Below, piece by piece: positions 45,590-57,201 of a DNA stretch of 64,000 nt. Below the pieces are notes generated by a model. The model saw only the letters and a list, made by a program, of their open reading frames with translations, searched no databases and was not told the DNA's origin. Origin of the DNA: Candidula unifasciata (lineage: Eukaryota; Mollusca; Gastropoda; Stylommatophora; Geomitridae); assembly GCA_905116865.2 (NCBI GenBank), contig CAJHNH020008112.1, positions 400,432-464,431 of the forward strand. Direction: 5' to 3'. Made by a program: the position numbers and the translations under genes. How positions within the stretch are numbered: the first letter of the stretch is position 1; each line of letters opens with the position of its first letter.

Positions 45590-45980
45590 AAGGGAAAACC
45601 CTAACTGCACATCCACGTGGCAGAGGATGGTAAACACACTGCTGTGTGGCCAAGGCAGCTATGGAGACTTAGTACCCACCAGGATATAGAAAATACCTCT
45701 AGGGTAGCCTTTGCTGTTAGCAGGAGCAACACAGAGCAGGGCACTCACTTGCCTTGGGCGATCTAAAAGGTTGCTAAAAGTTGAGGACAAAGTCTAAAGC
45801 CATGTGGATGTGGAAAGCAAGGGGAAACTACCACATATTATCCCAGGAAACTCCGATATTAGTGACTTCTTGAATATGAAAGTACGAGAGGTGGGAAAGC
45901 TGACGAGAGACCAAGTTTCTTTTAGGCAGATGGTGATGACAGTGATGTTCTGCAAAGGGCCTGAAACATAATGACGATGG
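45590..45980 (+). repeat. Dispersed repeat G, copy 3 (longest)
   Basis: Includes CTTTGCTGTTAGCAGGAGCA, TCCCAGGAAACTCCGATATT and GATGTTCTGCAAAGGGCCTG, then AAACATAATGACGATGG. A 64-residue minus-strand frame is incidental. Confidence 0.55.
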
Positions 45981-46099
45981 ACTGGCAATGTGTGAACAAT
46001 ATTCTGGGGGTCAACTGATGGTTAAGGCAGACCAAAATGTAGATGGCATTTTATTTATTAAATCAAATTTTAACAAATAAAAAAAAAAATTTTACAATT

Positions 46100-46270
46100 T
46101 GCAGCTGTGGCTTAGCGGTTGTAAAATCTGATGTATGTGGCTGGAGCGTTGTTTTATCAAACCATTATATGACTGGGATAAAAAATTGGAAAAGGAAATT
46201 GCTGTACATCGGGTCCACAGACTACAGGCAGAAGACAAGCTGTAAAGGACCTGCTATATTGTAATGACTG
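46100..46270 (+). mobile_element. Possible SINE with tRNA-like head
   Basis: CAGCTGTGGCTTAGCGGTTG resembles a SINE head with box A TGGCTTAGCGG. No convincing box B remains. Body words differ from the other SINEs. Confidence 0.4.
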
Positions 46271-46890
46271 TACATGTGTGAGTGTAGGAAAGCAGAGACA
46301 CAAAGACACGAGTGTCTCTGTCTTTTTAAATACAGCTCTAATCTCCCGAGTTAAGAAAAGGTGTTTGCCACAGACTCACCCTCAGAAAGATGAACTAGCT
46401 TGCAATGTGGGCTATCACATAGCCCTGACTTAAATTCTTGGCACACTGGGAGGGTGTCCCGCAACTGAAACACATGATCACAAAATCATCAATACATTTA
46501 TTATAACCTGGAACAAAAAACCAAGTACAGAATGATTTCAACAATGCCAACGATAACCAGTCTTTTCCTTCCTCTACTTTCCAACCCATATTGGCAGTTA
46601 GGTTCTCGACCAGTTCATGCCAAGCTCTTTTTAGACTTGATAATCTTCCTTTCTGGGTTCACAGGCTGTAAACTCCAAAGTTCTAGTTGTCTGGCTCCTT
46701 CTGGACTTCGGTTTTGTTCTAGAACATGCGTTTTGCATATATATCTGTTTGAGAGAGCAGGCATAAAGAATATTGGTTCCTTGCAGATGTACACCTAATT
46801 AGTCACCTTTTATGACATGCTTGCTGTGGGGCCAGTGGTTTTAGGCATCTGGTAAAAATAATCTCATGTTCAAAAAAGACAATATCATAA

Positions 46891-48148
46891 CTGTCAAGGA
46901 GAATCTCAGCACCCTTGAGGAGAATCTCAGCACTCTTGAGGAGAATCTCAACACTGTCAAGGAGAATCTCAGCACTGTCAAGGAGAATCTCAGCACTGTC
47001 AAGGAGAATCTCAGCACTCTTGAGGAGAATCTCAGCACTGTCAAGGAGAATCTCAGCACCCTTGAGGAGAATCTCAGCACTGTCAAGGAGAATCTCAGCA
47101 CCCTTGAGGAGAATCTCAGCACCCTTGAGGAGAATCTCAGCACCCTTGAGGAGAATCTCAGCACTCTTGAGGAGAATCTCAGCACTGTCAAGGAGAATCT
47201 CAGCACTCTTGAGGAGAATCTCAGCACTGTCAAGGAGAATCTCAGGACTGTCAAGGAGAATCTCAGGACTGTCAAGGAGAATCTCAGCACTGTCAAGGAG
47301 AATCTCAGCACTCTTGAGGAGAATCTCAGCACTGTCAAGGAGAATCTCAGGACTGTCAAGGAGAATCTCAGCACTGTCAAGGAGAATCTCAGCACTGTCA
47401 AGGAGAATCTCAGGACTGTCAAGGAGAATCTCAGCACTGTCAAGGAGAATCTCAGGACTGTCAAGGAGAATTTCAGGACTGTCAAGGAGAATCTCAGGAC
47501 TGTCAAGGAGAATCTCAGGACTGTCAAGGAGAATCTCAGGACTGTCAAGTAGAATCTCAGCTCTCTTGAGGAGAATCTCAGCACCCTTGAGGAGAATCTC
47601 AGCTCTCTTGAGGAGAATCTCAGCACTCTTGAGGAGAATCTCAGCACTGTCAAGGAGAATCTCAGCACTGACAAGGAGAATCTCAGCACTGTCGAGGAGA
47701 ATCTCAGCACTGTCAAGGAGAATCTCAGCACTGTCGAGGAGAATCTCAGCACTCTTGAGGAGAATCTCAGCACTGTCGAGGAGAATCTCAGCACTGTCGA
47801 GGAGAATCTCAGCACTGTCAAGGAGAATCTCAGCACTGACAAGGAGAATCTCAGCACTGTCAAGGAGAATCTCAGCACTGTCGAGGAGAATCTCAGCACT
47901 GTCAAGGAGAATCTCAGCACTGTCAAGGAGAATCTCACACTGTCAAGGAGAATCTCAGCACTCTCGAGGAGAATCTCAGCACTGACAAGGAGAATCTCAG
48001 CACTGTCAAGGAGAATCTCAGCACTGTTGAGGATAATCTCAGCTGTCAAGGAGAATCTCAGCACCGTCAAGGAGAATCTCAGCTGTCAAGGAGAATCTCA
48101 GCACTGTCAAGGAGAATCTCAGCACTGTCAAGGAGAATCTCAGCACTA
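46891..48148. repeat. 21-bp minisatellite, about 60 units
   Basis: Units AAGGAGAATCTCAGCACTGT plus C. Main variants are CACCCTTGAGG, CACTCTTGAGG, GACTGTCAAGG and CACTGTCGAGG, arranged in blocks. The 21-bp period leaves three long open frames (228 and 356 residues on plus, 409 on minus). The plus frame near 46866-47552 would be a heptapeptide ENLSTVK or ENLSTLE. I see no splice or start context supporting expression; two units of 19 bp and one of 20 bp near 47930-48090 break the frames. Confidence 0.95.
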
Positions 48149-50591
48149 ACACCATCAGTCACTTCGCAATAATAATGCAGTATTTGTGTAATATTAAATT
48201 TTGGCTTCACTTTGGCGAGACCTCATTTCTACTAAACATGTTAACTATATTTCAATTTAAACTAAGAAATCATATTGGGAAGTCACACATTTGTATGCAT
48301 CACTTGTGAAAAAAATTACTAGGCATTAACAAGTTTGTTTTTTTTTCAGTTGAAATTTATGTCATAAATATTATTTGTTAGTTACAATTAAATTGTCTTT
48401 GATCCTGAAAATAATCGCTCTAGTACAATCGTGTGACTTGAGATTTTACTTGGTTTCAATTCAGGATGTAATATAGAAGTTAAATTTGTCTTCCATGAAA
48501 AAAAAAAAGATCGAGTTTATCATTAAATAAAATCTGCCTTTGGTGCTGCTGATGCTGATAAATATTATTGATATTATTATAATACATTAATGATCGGAAG
48601 TGAAACAGATACAGATGTGAAGAAATAAGAGAAAAATAATGATAAATAGGAATCAAAGGAGGGTGAAAGTGAGAAATCAGTTGCAATTTTAAACTGACTT
48701 TGAGGAACCAAGGAGGAATGGAGGATAATAATGAAAACGGGCAAAGTTGGGCAAGGCAGTGAACTATGATCTTTAAATAATTTTCCCCTTTTCCAATGAC
48801 ATATTTATTTTAATTCTTGAAGGTTCCATGTTGCAAGTGCTTGCTGATAAAGACTTCAACCAAAAACATTCAATAGTTTCTATTCTCAACTTCGTAATTT
48901 GTGTTCTGAAATGGTTTTTTCCCCTCTCTATTCAATCTTAATCTTTTTTTTTTTTTTTTGCTCTCTCTCAACATCCAATCCTTTTTACTTGGAGAAGCTG
49001 ACTTTCTTTTGTTTCATACAGCCAACTGTCTCAGAGGACATGTTCCATATTTGACCTTTTCACAGGGGAAGATAAATGCAATTTTCATTTGATAAACACT
49101 TTTGTCCAGTTACAAGAAGAAACAACAACAATTTTCAATTCTGTTTAACAGACACCCCCCCCCCCCCCCTAATAATAATAATAAATAAGTTCATAACCAA
49201 ACAATAAGCTACAGCCTAAAGATCTGACCCTTAAAGATCAAAGTTCAGTTGGGTCATATCTGTAGAATGGGACAATACAAGTAGCCAATGCAAGAATAGG
49301 TCAAAAGCTAGGCATCCAAGAGTTAGCTGGAGCCACATCACCGAGCAATCCATGTAGAATTCTACTTAAACAAGCTGACTGGAAAACAATGACATTTATA
49401 ATTTTTATTTTCTTTATTATTATTTTTATTAATATTTACTAATCTTTTTTTTATTTATTTATTTTTAATTTTCACCCATATGATTGTAGTTTTCTGTAGG
49501 AAATAAATCTCAAGGATGAAAATTAAACAGGAGCTCATTTCAGAAAGCCGGTTCGACCGTACAACAGATTAAACTTGGACACTGTATGGTTAAAATATAA
49601 CCTGCAGTCCAATGTGGGTGGGCAGATGTAGGTAACTGTTATTGAGTTGAAAGAATGAATGTTGATAAAGACTCTTATCAAACATTCACTTGTTTTCTGT
49701 TTCTATTTCCATTGCATTTTCCATTTTCCCCTTAGTATTTGTTAAAGCAAATTCCCGAAGTAACATACACTTTGACAAATGAATGCCTGAAAGTATTCAA
49801 CCAAACACTTCTGAATCTGAAGAAAGCACTGGGTCTATTGTTTCATTCAGGAAAATGCACAGCTTCGAATCCCAGGTATCAACAAGGGAGGCTACTTTCA
49901 ATTCAAGGTGATATAAAGTGGGCAGGCAGATTAGAGATTAGACAAAGGAGGGGTAAAGATAATGCAAAGTAAACTACAGACTGGTGAAATTATGGTGTAT
50001 GGGAATGTTAACACTGGTCAGAAAAAAAAATTTAAAAGAAAAAAACAGGTGGAAGTTGATAGCAAGGACAAAAGAGAAACCAAATGGTCATGAAAGGTAT
50101 TGGAAAGGAAGCTGTTTAATGAGACCAGGTAAAATATGCACATCTGTGTATAATGTACATTTTACAACAAATATACAACACAACATCAGTGCTGGTGAAA
50201 CTAAAGCATAGCCACAAAATGTGATACATTATTATGCACACATATATTTAAAACTAGGTATAAAATATACATCATGTCAACAAAATGTTGAAAACAGGCA
50301 AACAGATTTTTTTTTAAAAACCGCAAGAATACTAAACTCCCAAAAACACACATGCAATTTTACTACACATCAAGATTAATAAACACCAAAAACATGCAAC
50401 TGATAAGGATGGTTAGGCAAACATAGGTTATATCTACATAAAATGTTATCAGCAATAAAATAAAAGAGCAATATTAAACCTACTTATAGGCCAACACGGC
50501 ATATTAGGAATTAGGTTTTAGGCCCAGGATTCTGGTTGCCAAAGGCACATGCACATATAGAAGGGTTAGTTTTACAAGTCTTCACAGAGAA
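48149..50591. other. Long spacer, no gene seen
   Basis: A+T-rich. Contains T-runs (48943-48959), a C-run (49152-49169) followed by (TAA)n, and TTTATT-rich sequence at 49396-49470. Open frames at 49739 and 49984 lack any recognisable feature. Confidence 0.5.
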
Positions 50592-50977
50592 AGTAAGTCA
50601 CATTCCATTGATAACTTTGTTGGACTTGTCTACCTTGCTGGACATTACAGGTGTGCTGCTCTGTTGTTTGTTTTCTGGGATGTCTTGCATTTACGTTTTT
50701 ATTCTGAGAAAGAGAATGTCTGTGACATAGGTTTTATCACTCTCTAAAAGGGGTTTGGTGTCAGACCCAGTTTGTCGATGTTTTTGGAGTGTTAAAAGTG
50801 CTGGCATTCTGAAATATACAACATGCGATATCAACAGCATTGGGGAACACCCCCCGGCACTATGTGCCAAGGGTGCGTGGCTCAAGGTCGACCAATCAGA
50901 AGTGAGCTAGGCTGAAGGTCGACCAATCATAAGTGAGTTAGTGTGTAAATGGGGAGAGCAACGTAATTTTTACCACA
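50592..50977 (+). repeat. Dispersed repeat A, copy 2
   Basis: Partner of 750-1131. Ends with two CCAATCA boxes 31 bp apart and GTGTAAATGGGGAGAGC. Here the sequence runs on into the block below, whereas copy 1 stops at a retrotransposon tail. Confidence 0.6.
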
Positions 50978-51905
50978 GAAGAAAATGGTCATTGCTATTT
51001 AGTGATCCAAGCGAAATCTCTGATGTCTATTTTATTATTCTGGGTCACAGAGAGTCTAGACTGGTGATAAAAATATCCTGTCATCACTCAGGAATATACC
51101 TATATGTGATAGTTCAGTGTGATGATGATGAATTAGCTAGGCTGGAGATTGTTGCCCCTAACTAAACTCAGGGCATGTACAGACAAGCCGATACACAGAT
51201 AAAGCCGTGTTCACTGAGCTAGGTTTGCTGGGGCATCAGTGGGCTTCACCAAGAGCCTACTGAACAGTGAACTCTGGGAGTTCAACAAAACAACTGGACA
51301 AAGCACAGATCTGGGATTCTTGGGAGGAGATATGTGTGACCTGGACATTGATTTGACCAGACTATTAGAGTGTAATAGATCATTCACAAATCATAACGAC
51401 GGGTAGAAATGTGGCGTGTTAGATGTTAGCTGTGATTCGTACCGTCTGGTGTTTGACTAAATGTGGTTAGTACTTTATGGTGTAGGTAGTAATTATTTCA
51501 TTTCGATCTCATTTAGCGGTTAGATTCAGGATAGCAGTTAGACCTTACCAGTATTTATACCTCGTTATGGGGAAAAGACCATGCATTGTTTGTGGCGTTA
51601 GCATCTGCCGACACACATCTAGCCCGCACTCGGCATGTGCCACAATGTCCTTGACATTGGGAGACAGCTAGTAGAGATAGCGCTGTATGGGAGTGTGGTA
51701 GGAGCTCAGAGCTTATTTCATGAATGTGAAAAGGCGCGTCTAGCGATTTGAAAGTTAGAAGCAGCCTGATTTCAAAATAAGGAGCACTACACCTCCTGAG
51801 GCACTGACCTCCATGAGATCGTATCCTTAGATAATAAAGACTGTGTGTGTGTTCAACCAGTGTTTGGCTTGGGTGTGTTCGTTAGCAGTGTTTATCTGTC
51901 ATTAG
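50978..51905 (+). other. Possible retroelement body or LTR-like segment
   Basis: It lies directly after the promoter-like end of repeat A. GTATCCTTAGATAATAAAGACTG at its far end contains AATAAAG followed by a TG run, as in an LTR polyadenylation region. A small frame at 51568 starts MGKRPCIVCGVSICRHTSSP, a CxxC plus CxxH arrangement. No protease, RT or gag is visible, so the nature is uncertain. Confidence 0.3.
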
Positions 51906-51929
51906 CCTGCAGCGCAGCCAAAGATTCCA

Positions 51930-52385
51930 ACCCTAGACATTAAGTTCTTGACACTGATGTTCTCTCTAAGTGGGCCAACCATTTTATTTGCTGTTTTAGT
52001 AGGTAATTTAGTATTGGTTCTGTGCTAACTTTTTCTTTTATGACGTAATTCTTGGTTGTGTATCTTCCTGTCACTCCTGCAGTTTTCCAATACATCTCAT
52101 TTCCATTGTTACTAACTTGTTTACATTTTCTGTCCTTATGAAAGCTAATTTCAAACTGAAATTTATCGCTGGCTTCTTTACGACCATGTTGTGTGGAGCT
52201 GAACCAGACCGTGCACAGCCTCATGTCTTGTATATAGTCAATTGTTTCAGATACAGACGTCCCTCTCCGCCAGCATTCCAAACTGTTCAACATCTTCTCT
52301 CTTGCCTCTCCAAATTTCCTGCTGTTTGACATACTCCAGTTTTTCTTTTCTCACAAGACCACCAAATGTAAATTTTTCCTTCTGC
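51930..52385 (-). pseudogene. Non-LTR retrotransposon, post-RT region
   Basis: A 130-residue frame on the minus strand ends EPILNYLLKQQIKWLAHLER. This is the block usually seen as RxQLKWFGHLxRM near the C-terminus of non-LTR polymerases. The N-terminal half of the frame is only weakly similar to the family (INEDIRxELG region). 5'-truncated. Confidence 0.6.
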
Positions 52386-53328
52386 TGCAAGTACCCAGTT
52401 TTTCTTTGTTTGTTAATTTTTTTTTCTCAGATGTTTTCATAATACTGTTCAGTATTTTTGTATTTATTTGTATAACAACAACATTTCTACAACTCTTGCA
52501 TAATTTCTAGTTTTTATATAATTTGCCTCAGTGTCCACGGTTCACCATCCCTTTGTATTCCTAATTTAAATTTATTCAACAAAATTTGACATATTAACAT
52601 CATATGCTTGATATAAAAATGCAACTGTCACCTGAAAGATAAATGCTTCGAAGGGCCGAATATAAGATTGACCCACGCACTCAATTTGTAACCCTCTGCA
52701 AATAAAGTTTGTTCATTCACATCTATATATCAGGACTGGCTTTATTTTTAAAAAAAACTGAACTCTCAAGACCTCATTTTCTTACATCAGTTGATAAAGA
52801 TATTAAATATAAGATAAATGATATGAAACCATTATTCCCAAGTCCTACATCAATTATTCTCTATGTTAGTAGAGAACTTTAGTAAACAGAAAGCACTAGT
52901 TACACCAACTTAGCATATTAGTATCCTAAGCATGCAAAGTGTGTGAAGGATACAATCAAATTAAAAGACTTGTTAGACACTGTTTGCCCATGCCAGCAAC
53001 AAAACAAGTAAAACTAGAAGCTGGTGATGCAGAAAGAAGAGCACTGTGCTCCTTAAACATGCTTGCATACAGCTCAAAGCCTATCAGCTAAACAAATACC
53101 TAATAGAATTTACCTGGTTGTTTGCTGAAAATCTGTTTGTTTTAATTAAACAGAGGAAGAATTAAAAAAAATCACAGAGGTTTATAATTTGTTTAAAATG
53201 TCTGAGACAGGTAACAATACAACTGTTTGCTAATGTGTCATTACTCCAGACACTTACTCCTAAAAAAAAACCACATACACACATGCATGCACACGCGCAC
53301 GCACGCATGCACACACACACACAAACAC
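52386..53328. other. A+T-rich spacer
   Basis: No gene recognised. A CA/GCAC-rich tract at 53274-53330 borders the next repeat. Confidence 0.45.
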
Positions 53329-53492
53329 AACTCTGGCAAACTGAAGTCAGGAATAGGTTAAAGATACACACTAAGGGGGAACAACTCTGGTGAACTGAAG
53401 TCATGAATAGGTTAAAGATACACAATAAGGGTTCACAACTCCGGTGAACTGAAGTCATAAATAGGCTAAAGATACACACTAAAGGGGAAACA
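53329..53492. repeat. 54-bp tandem repeat, 3 units
   Basis: Units begin AACTCTGG or AACTCCGG at 53329, 53383 and 53437 and contain GAAGTCA(G/T)(G/A)AATAGG. Confidence 0.92.
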
Positions 53493-53559
53493 ATTATTAC
53501 ATCCTGCTTGTTTTGAGGTTGTTTCATGTCTTCTTCTTCTTCTTCCCTCCCTCTTTTAC

Positions 53560-53900
53560 CACTTCAAGTGCTGAGGTAGATATAAGGTTCTGCTTCTTGC
53601 TCGACCACAGACACATAGTGCTGTTGTACAGTTTCTCTGATGCTATCTTTCCATTCTGTTCTTAGTCTACCTCATGCTCTTGATCCATCTCCTCTTTTGG
53701 TGTGTGCCTTCTATGGTGTAGCATCAATAGGTATATTCTCTGGCATTCTCTCTAAGTGGCAAATCATATGTAATTCAGTCCTGTGCCGACTTTTTTTTAA
53801 ATAATGTCCTCATTCCTGATTTAATCTCTTCTGACTAGCCTGCAGCCCTTCTCAGACATCTTATTTTCATGGTTACTAATATCCATAATCCTGGAAGTAC
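53560..53900 (-). pseudogene. Non-LTR retrotransposon C-terminal scrap
   Basis: The minus strand, with many stops, reads RCLRRAAG, stop, SEEIKSGMRTLF, and further on RRWIKSMR, stop, TKNRMER. It matches the end of non-LTR proteins (MRFLRRIAGVTRRDxIRN, then GRPRxTWxD). Confidence 0.5.
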
Positions 53901-54619
53901 AGACTGTTGGCTCAGTCATTCTGATTTCTGTAACCATCACAATTAGAAGGTTTTAATCAGGCCACTCTAAGGGCCACACCATCCCGGTATAACTGTAGCC
54001 CTGTGGGTAGGGATATGGCCTTCTATAAGATGAAAGACATACTTACCAATAAAGAGCTGTCAAATATAGTCAGAAAAAGAGCGTTAAAGTGCCCAAAGAG
54101 CAAATTCTATTGTATGCATGCTAGACCTGGGAAATAAGTCATGAACTGAGAATTATCTGATAGCTATGGGGATGTCATTTTGGAGGAAAATCTTCAGTGA
54201 AGGATAGAAGCAGAGGAACAACTGGTTTTAGGAAGCAAATTCAAATCATAAAATTACTACAGAAATTAGATGTAGATGGGAAAAAAACTTAAATATTTAG
54301 TTACAGCCAGGAAATTTGTTACAACAAGAGCAAGAGAAAGACAAAAATAGATGGTCTGGATAATTGGATCAAATGGTACCACTGCAAAAATAGATAGTCT
54401 GGATAGTTGGTCACATTGTATAATCAGGACAAGAATGAATACCTTTTCTGGTAGTTTGAAGATATGTGATGTGACTGGTACTCTTGTTTATGTTAAGGAT
54501 TGGATGCAGATGTACCTGTATGCTCTGGATGAGATGGTCTTTATTTCTCTAGCATTGTTCTTGATGCAACAACCGCATCTTTTGTGTAAGGCTGTTTTAC
54601 ATTCATAGCATTTCTTCAA
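53901..54619. other. Spacer, nothing recognised
   Basis: A direct repeat of AAAATAGATGGTCTGGATAA and AAAATAGATAGTCTGGATAG lies at 54343 and 54389. No gene is supported. Confidence 0.45.
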
Positions 54620-55010
54620 CATGGTTGTGGCTCTTCATACAAGGGTATTCTTGTCAAACAGGCAAATCATTCCTCTGTTGCTCTTTAATGAACTGTAAAA
54701 CTTATTAACTTCTAGGCTTCTACTTATCTCATTATTTGCAATATCTTTCTTCATTATTCCACAGCTCTTCTTAAACATATCCTGTCTGTTGCGACTGCTC
54801 ATTTGTAGTAATTGCCAACAGGACATTCTTGTCAGATGGCCAACTTATTTCCTTTTTAGTTTTTCAATAAACTGCTGAATGACTAGTTCTCAGTCGTAAA
54901 CTTCTAATTTTTTCATTGTTAATATCTCACAACTCTGGCAGATCTTCCTGGACATATCCTGTCTGTTATGATTCTCTGCTCATTAGTTGTAGCAGGGGTC
55001 TTAGATATAC
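54620..55010. repeat. Two diverged direct repeats of ~190 bp
   Basis: 54640-54800 and 54825-54990 share ordered words: ATTCTTGTCA followed by GGC(A/C)AA, CTTTTTAGTTTTTCAATAAACTG or CTCTTTAATGAACTG, and CATATCCTGTCTGTT. Style and strand resemble the retrotransposon scraps beside them, so they may be old retroelement tails. Confidence 0.55.
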
Positions 55011-55881
55011 TTTTTTTAAAGCACACTCTAACCAAATGCGAAGAAGAAAACACATTAGACGAAACCTGTGATACCAGGGAATGAGCCAGTCATCATACAT
55101 CAACACTATCCGGGGCTAAACAAGTTAAAACAATTGCTTTGAATCATGCTATAAAATTTTAGTTACAAACAGAACACTTTAAAATATCTTAAACACTTTC
55201 CTTTCAATTAAATCAAAACAGACGTTTACATGAGAAAATAGCCTAATTTGTTTTTTTCAGAATCAATAAATCAGATAATTCATTAGTTTAACTGTGTTAA
55301 TCGCTTTAATAAGTTACAGACCTGTGTAACAGCTAGAGGTATGGGCAATGAGGAAAAGAGTGTTTACCCTCATATCAGAAAGATGTAGCCTAGAAAATGT
55401 GTAGTCTTTTAGCATTTCACATGCAAACCATTAGTATGTACTAAAAGATCTAACTCTGTTATTGACTAGACCTGTCATGTGATGTGTTGAATGTGCAGTT
55501 TAAATGCAGCAGTTTGATCTCAACTGCTTTTGAAAAATGTATTCACACCTAAGTCACCATTTTAAAACACCCGGCTACTTACACAGGTATGTGATTTGCT
55601 ATAGGTAAAGTGTTGAGAAGGTGGGGAGTCAATTACCCCATCTCACAAAGCAATTTCAAACTCCTATTGCAGAATGTTTCAGAGTTCTGTTTTAGCTTTC
55701 TTTTATATAAAGTATCAAACTAAAACATACATGACTGTTCAATACCCTCATGTAGAAGTTGAAAAATTATACTAGAAGCCCAAAAATATACTGAATGATG
55801 AAGGTGGTTACGATGATGATATCGATGATGATGATGAATATGAATATGCTGATAATGTATGTTAGTACAGAAAACCAATAC
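55011..55881. other. Probable intron sequence of minus-strand gene
   Basis: Lies immediately 3' (minus strand) of the Ser-rich exon; A+T-rich and lacking features. A GAT/ATG-rich patch at 55797-55855 is simple sequence. Confidence 0.4.
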
Positions 55882-56301
55882 CTGTTTGTTACTGCCGAAA
55901 TATTCTACATGGTAAGCGTTATTGGGAATGCTAGGGACATGGGTCGCACCGTGAGCAGACGTAGTGTTGTTGTTGCTGATGCTGCTGCTGTGACTGCTTT
56001 TGGACATCATGTACAGGCCCAAGCCACTGGCTGACACCAGGCCGGAGGAGTCCCCACTACTGCTGCTGCTGCTGATGGTGCTGCTGGTGCCAGCCATGGA
56101 GGTGGAGGCCATGAAGGAGGCGATGAGATTACTATTGGCTGCTGAAGTTGTGGCCATGGCAGGAGACATGGAGAACATGGAGGGACCTAAGGCTGTTGCT
56201 GTGAGGTGATGAGGAGAGTAGGCAGTAGGGGCTGCTGCATGTGGTGCTTCGTGAGGGTAGAGATATGTATCTTTTGTGGCCAAGGCATCCCAGGGCATCA
56301 T
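55882..56301 (-). CDS. Candidate first coding exon, Ser/Ala/Thr-rich protein
   Basis: The minus strand from 56301 to 55882 is open for exactly 140 codons and begins MMPWDALATKDTYLYPHEAP. The first ATG is preceded in frame by a TGA 24 bases upstream, and no splice acceptor precedes it, so translation most likely starts here. It ends at a good donor, AAACAG then GTATTGG, in phase 0. Composition is Ser, Ala, Thr, Met and His-rich with a run of serines, low-complexity like the N-terminal regions of transcription or RNA-binding factors. Codon choice varies within the serine run, which argues for selection on protein rather than a simple repeat. No domain is recognised. The CCCH exon at 44952-45070 is on the same strand about 11 kb downstream, but its phase (1) shows the two are not joined directly. 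Confidence 0.6.
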
Positions 56302-57000
56302 CGGTGACAGTAACACAAAAGGTCAGCGGATGCAGGTTGTCAAATAATATTATTGAACATTTGAGATGTTTTCAGCCGTTTGATAAGCCCATCCATCAAA
56401 AGATATAAAATCCAGAAATTGATAAGTAGTTTCCAATGGTGTCCAGTGAAATCCACATATGGAATGGATGTTTTGGTATTTTTAAAGAGGGAAGTCCATG
56501 AACAGTCAATTTACCAGGCCACACAAAATCCATACCAAATCCATAAATGTATCGCACAGTAAATCCAAACATTCATGTCAATTTCCAGTCAATATTTTTT
56601 AAGGCAGGTGGGTTGTAGTATTGCATGTAAAACAGTGGTATTGCCGTGGTTACAAGATGTTGTCATGGTTACGATAAGCCCGAGCAACACAAGGAAAGCA
56701 CAATGGCATGCGATGCAGCAAGTCAAGCACATGTCGTGGAGGGGCAGGGTGGGAGGAAACACAGAGGAAAAGAAAGATGTCAATAAAACATAAATGAACA
56801 GGCATTTTGCAAAATCAAAACTGACAAATAAATGATTAATCAATATAAGTTAACACACTCTACACCAAGCAAATCATTACATGTTACAATTGCTGTTAGA
56901 TTCTTCTCCATCTGCCTTTTATCCCCCCAGGGATAACCATTTGATACAAAACTCCCCTGAAAGTATTACAGCTATTTTCATTTTAAACTATTATTTAATC
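56302..57000 (-). other. Upstream region of the Ser-rich exon (5' UTR and promoter side)
   Basis: No acceptor (AG after a pyrimidine tract) is close before the ATG on the minus strand, so the exon probably extends into a 5' UTR here. No TATA box or other core element is clear. Confidence 0.35.
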
Positions 57001-57201
57001 CAGTGTTTCCCCAACTTTTTTTTTCCTGTCGCGGCACCTTTTTTCAATTAAAATTTTTCCACGGAGCCCTAACCTAAGCAAAAATATGACTATTCGTGTC
57101 TTGATTAAATTAATTAAGAAGCTTTTACAATATTTCACGGCACCCCTGTGAAAAGGTCATGGCTCCCTAGGGTGCCGCGGCACACAGTTTGGGAATCACT
57201 G
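57001..57201. mobile_element. hAT-type MITE
   Basis: The left terminus is CAGTGTTTCCCCAACTTT and the right terminus, as complement, is CAGTGATTCCCAAACTGT. The flanks ATTTAATC (56993-57000) and ATTTAATG (57202-57209) form an 8-bp duplication with one mismatch. 8-bp TSD with CAGTGxTTCCCAA termini is typical of hAT. Subterminal GCGGCAC blocks are also inverted. The element is 201 bp long and non-coding. Confidence 0.88.

Noticed and set aside
45333..45653. Tyr-Ile-His-Thr repeat protein
   Set aside because: Translation of the GTAT/GTAC tetranucleotide tract.
46841..48070. 409-residue minus-strand frame VLRFSLTVLRFSSTVLRF
   Set aside because: It is the 21-bp minisatellite read backwards. Plus frames are open over the same DNA, and no start, splice or domain context supports it.
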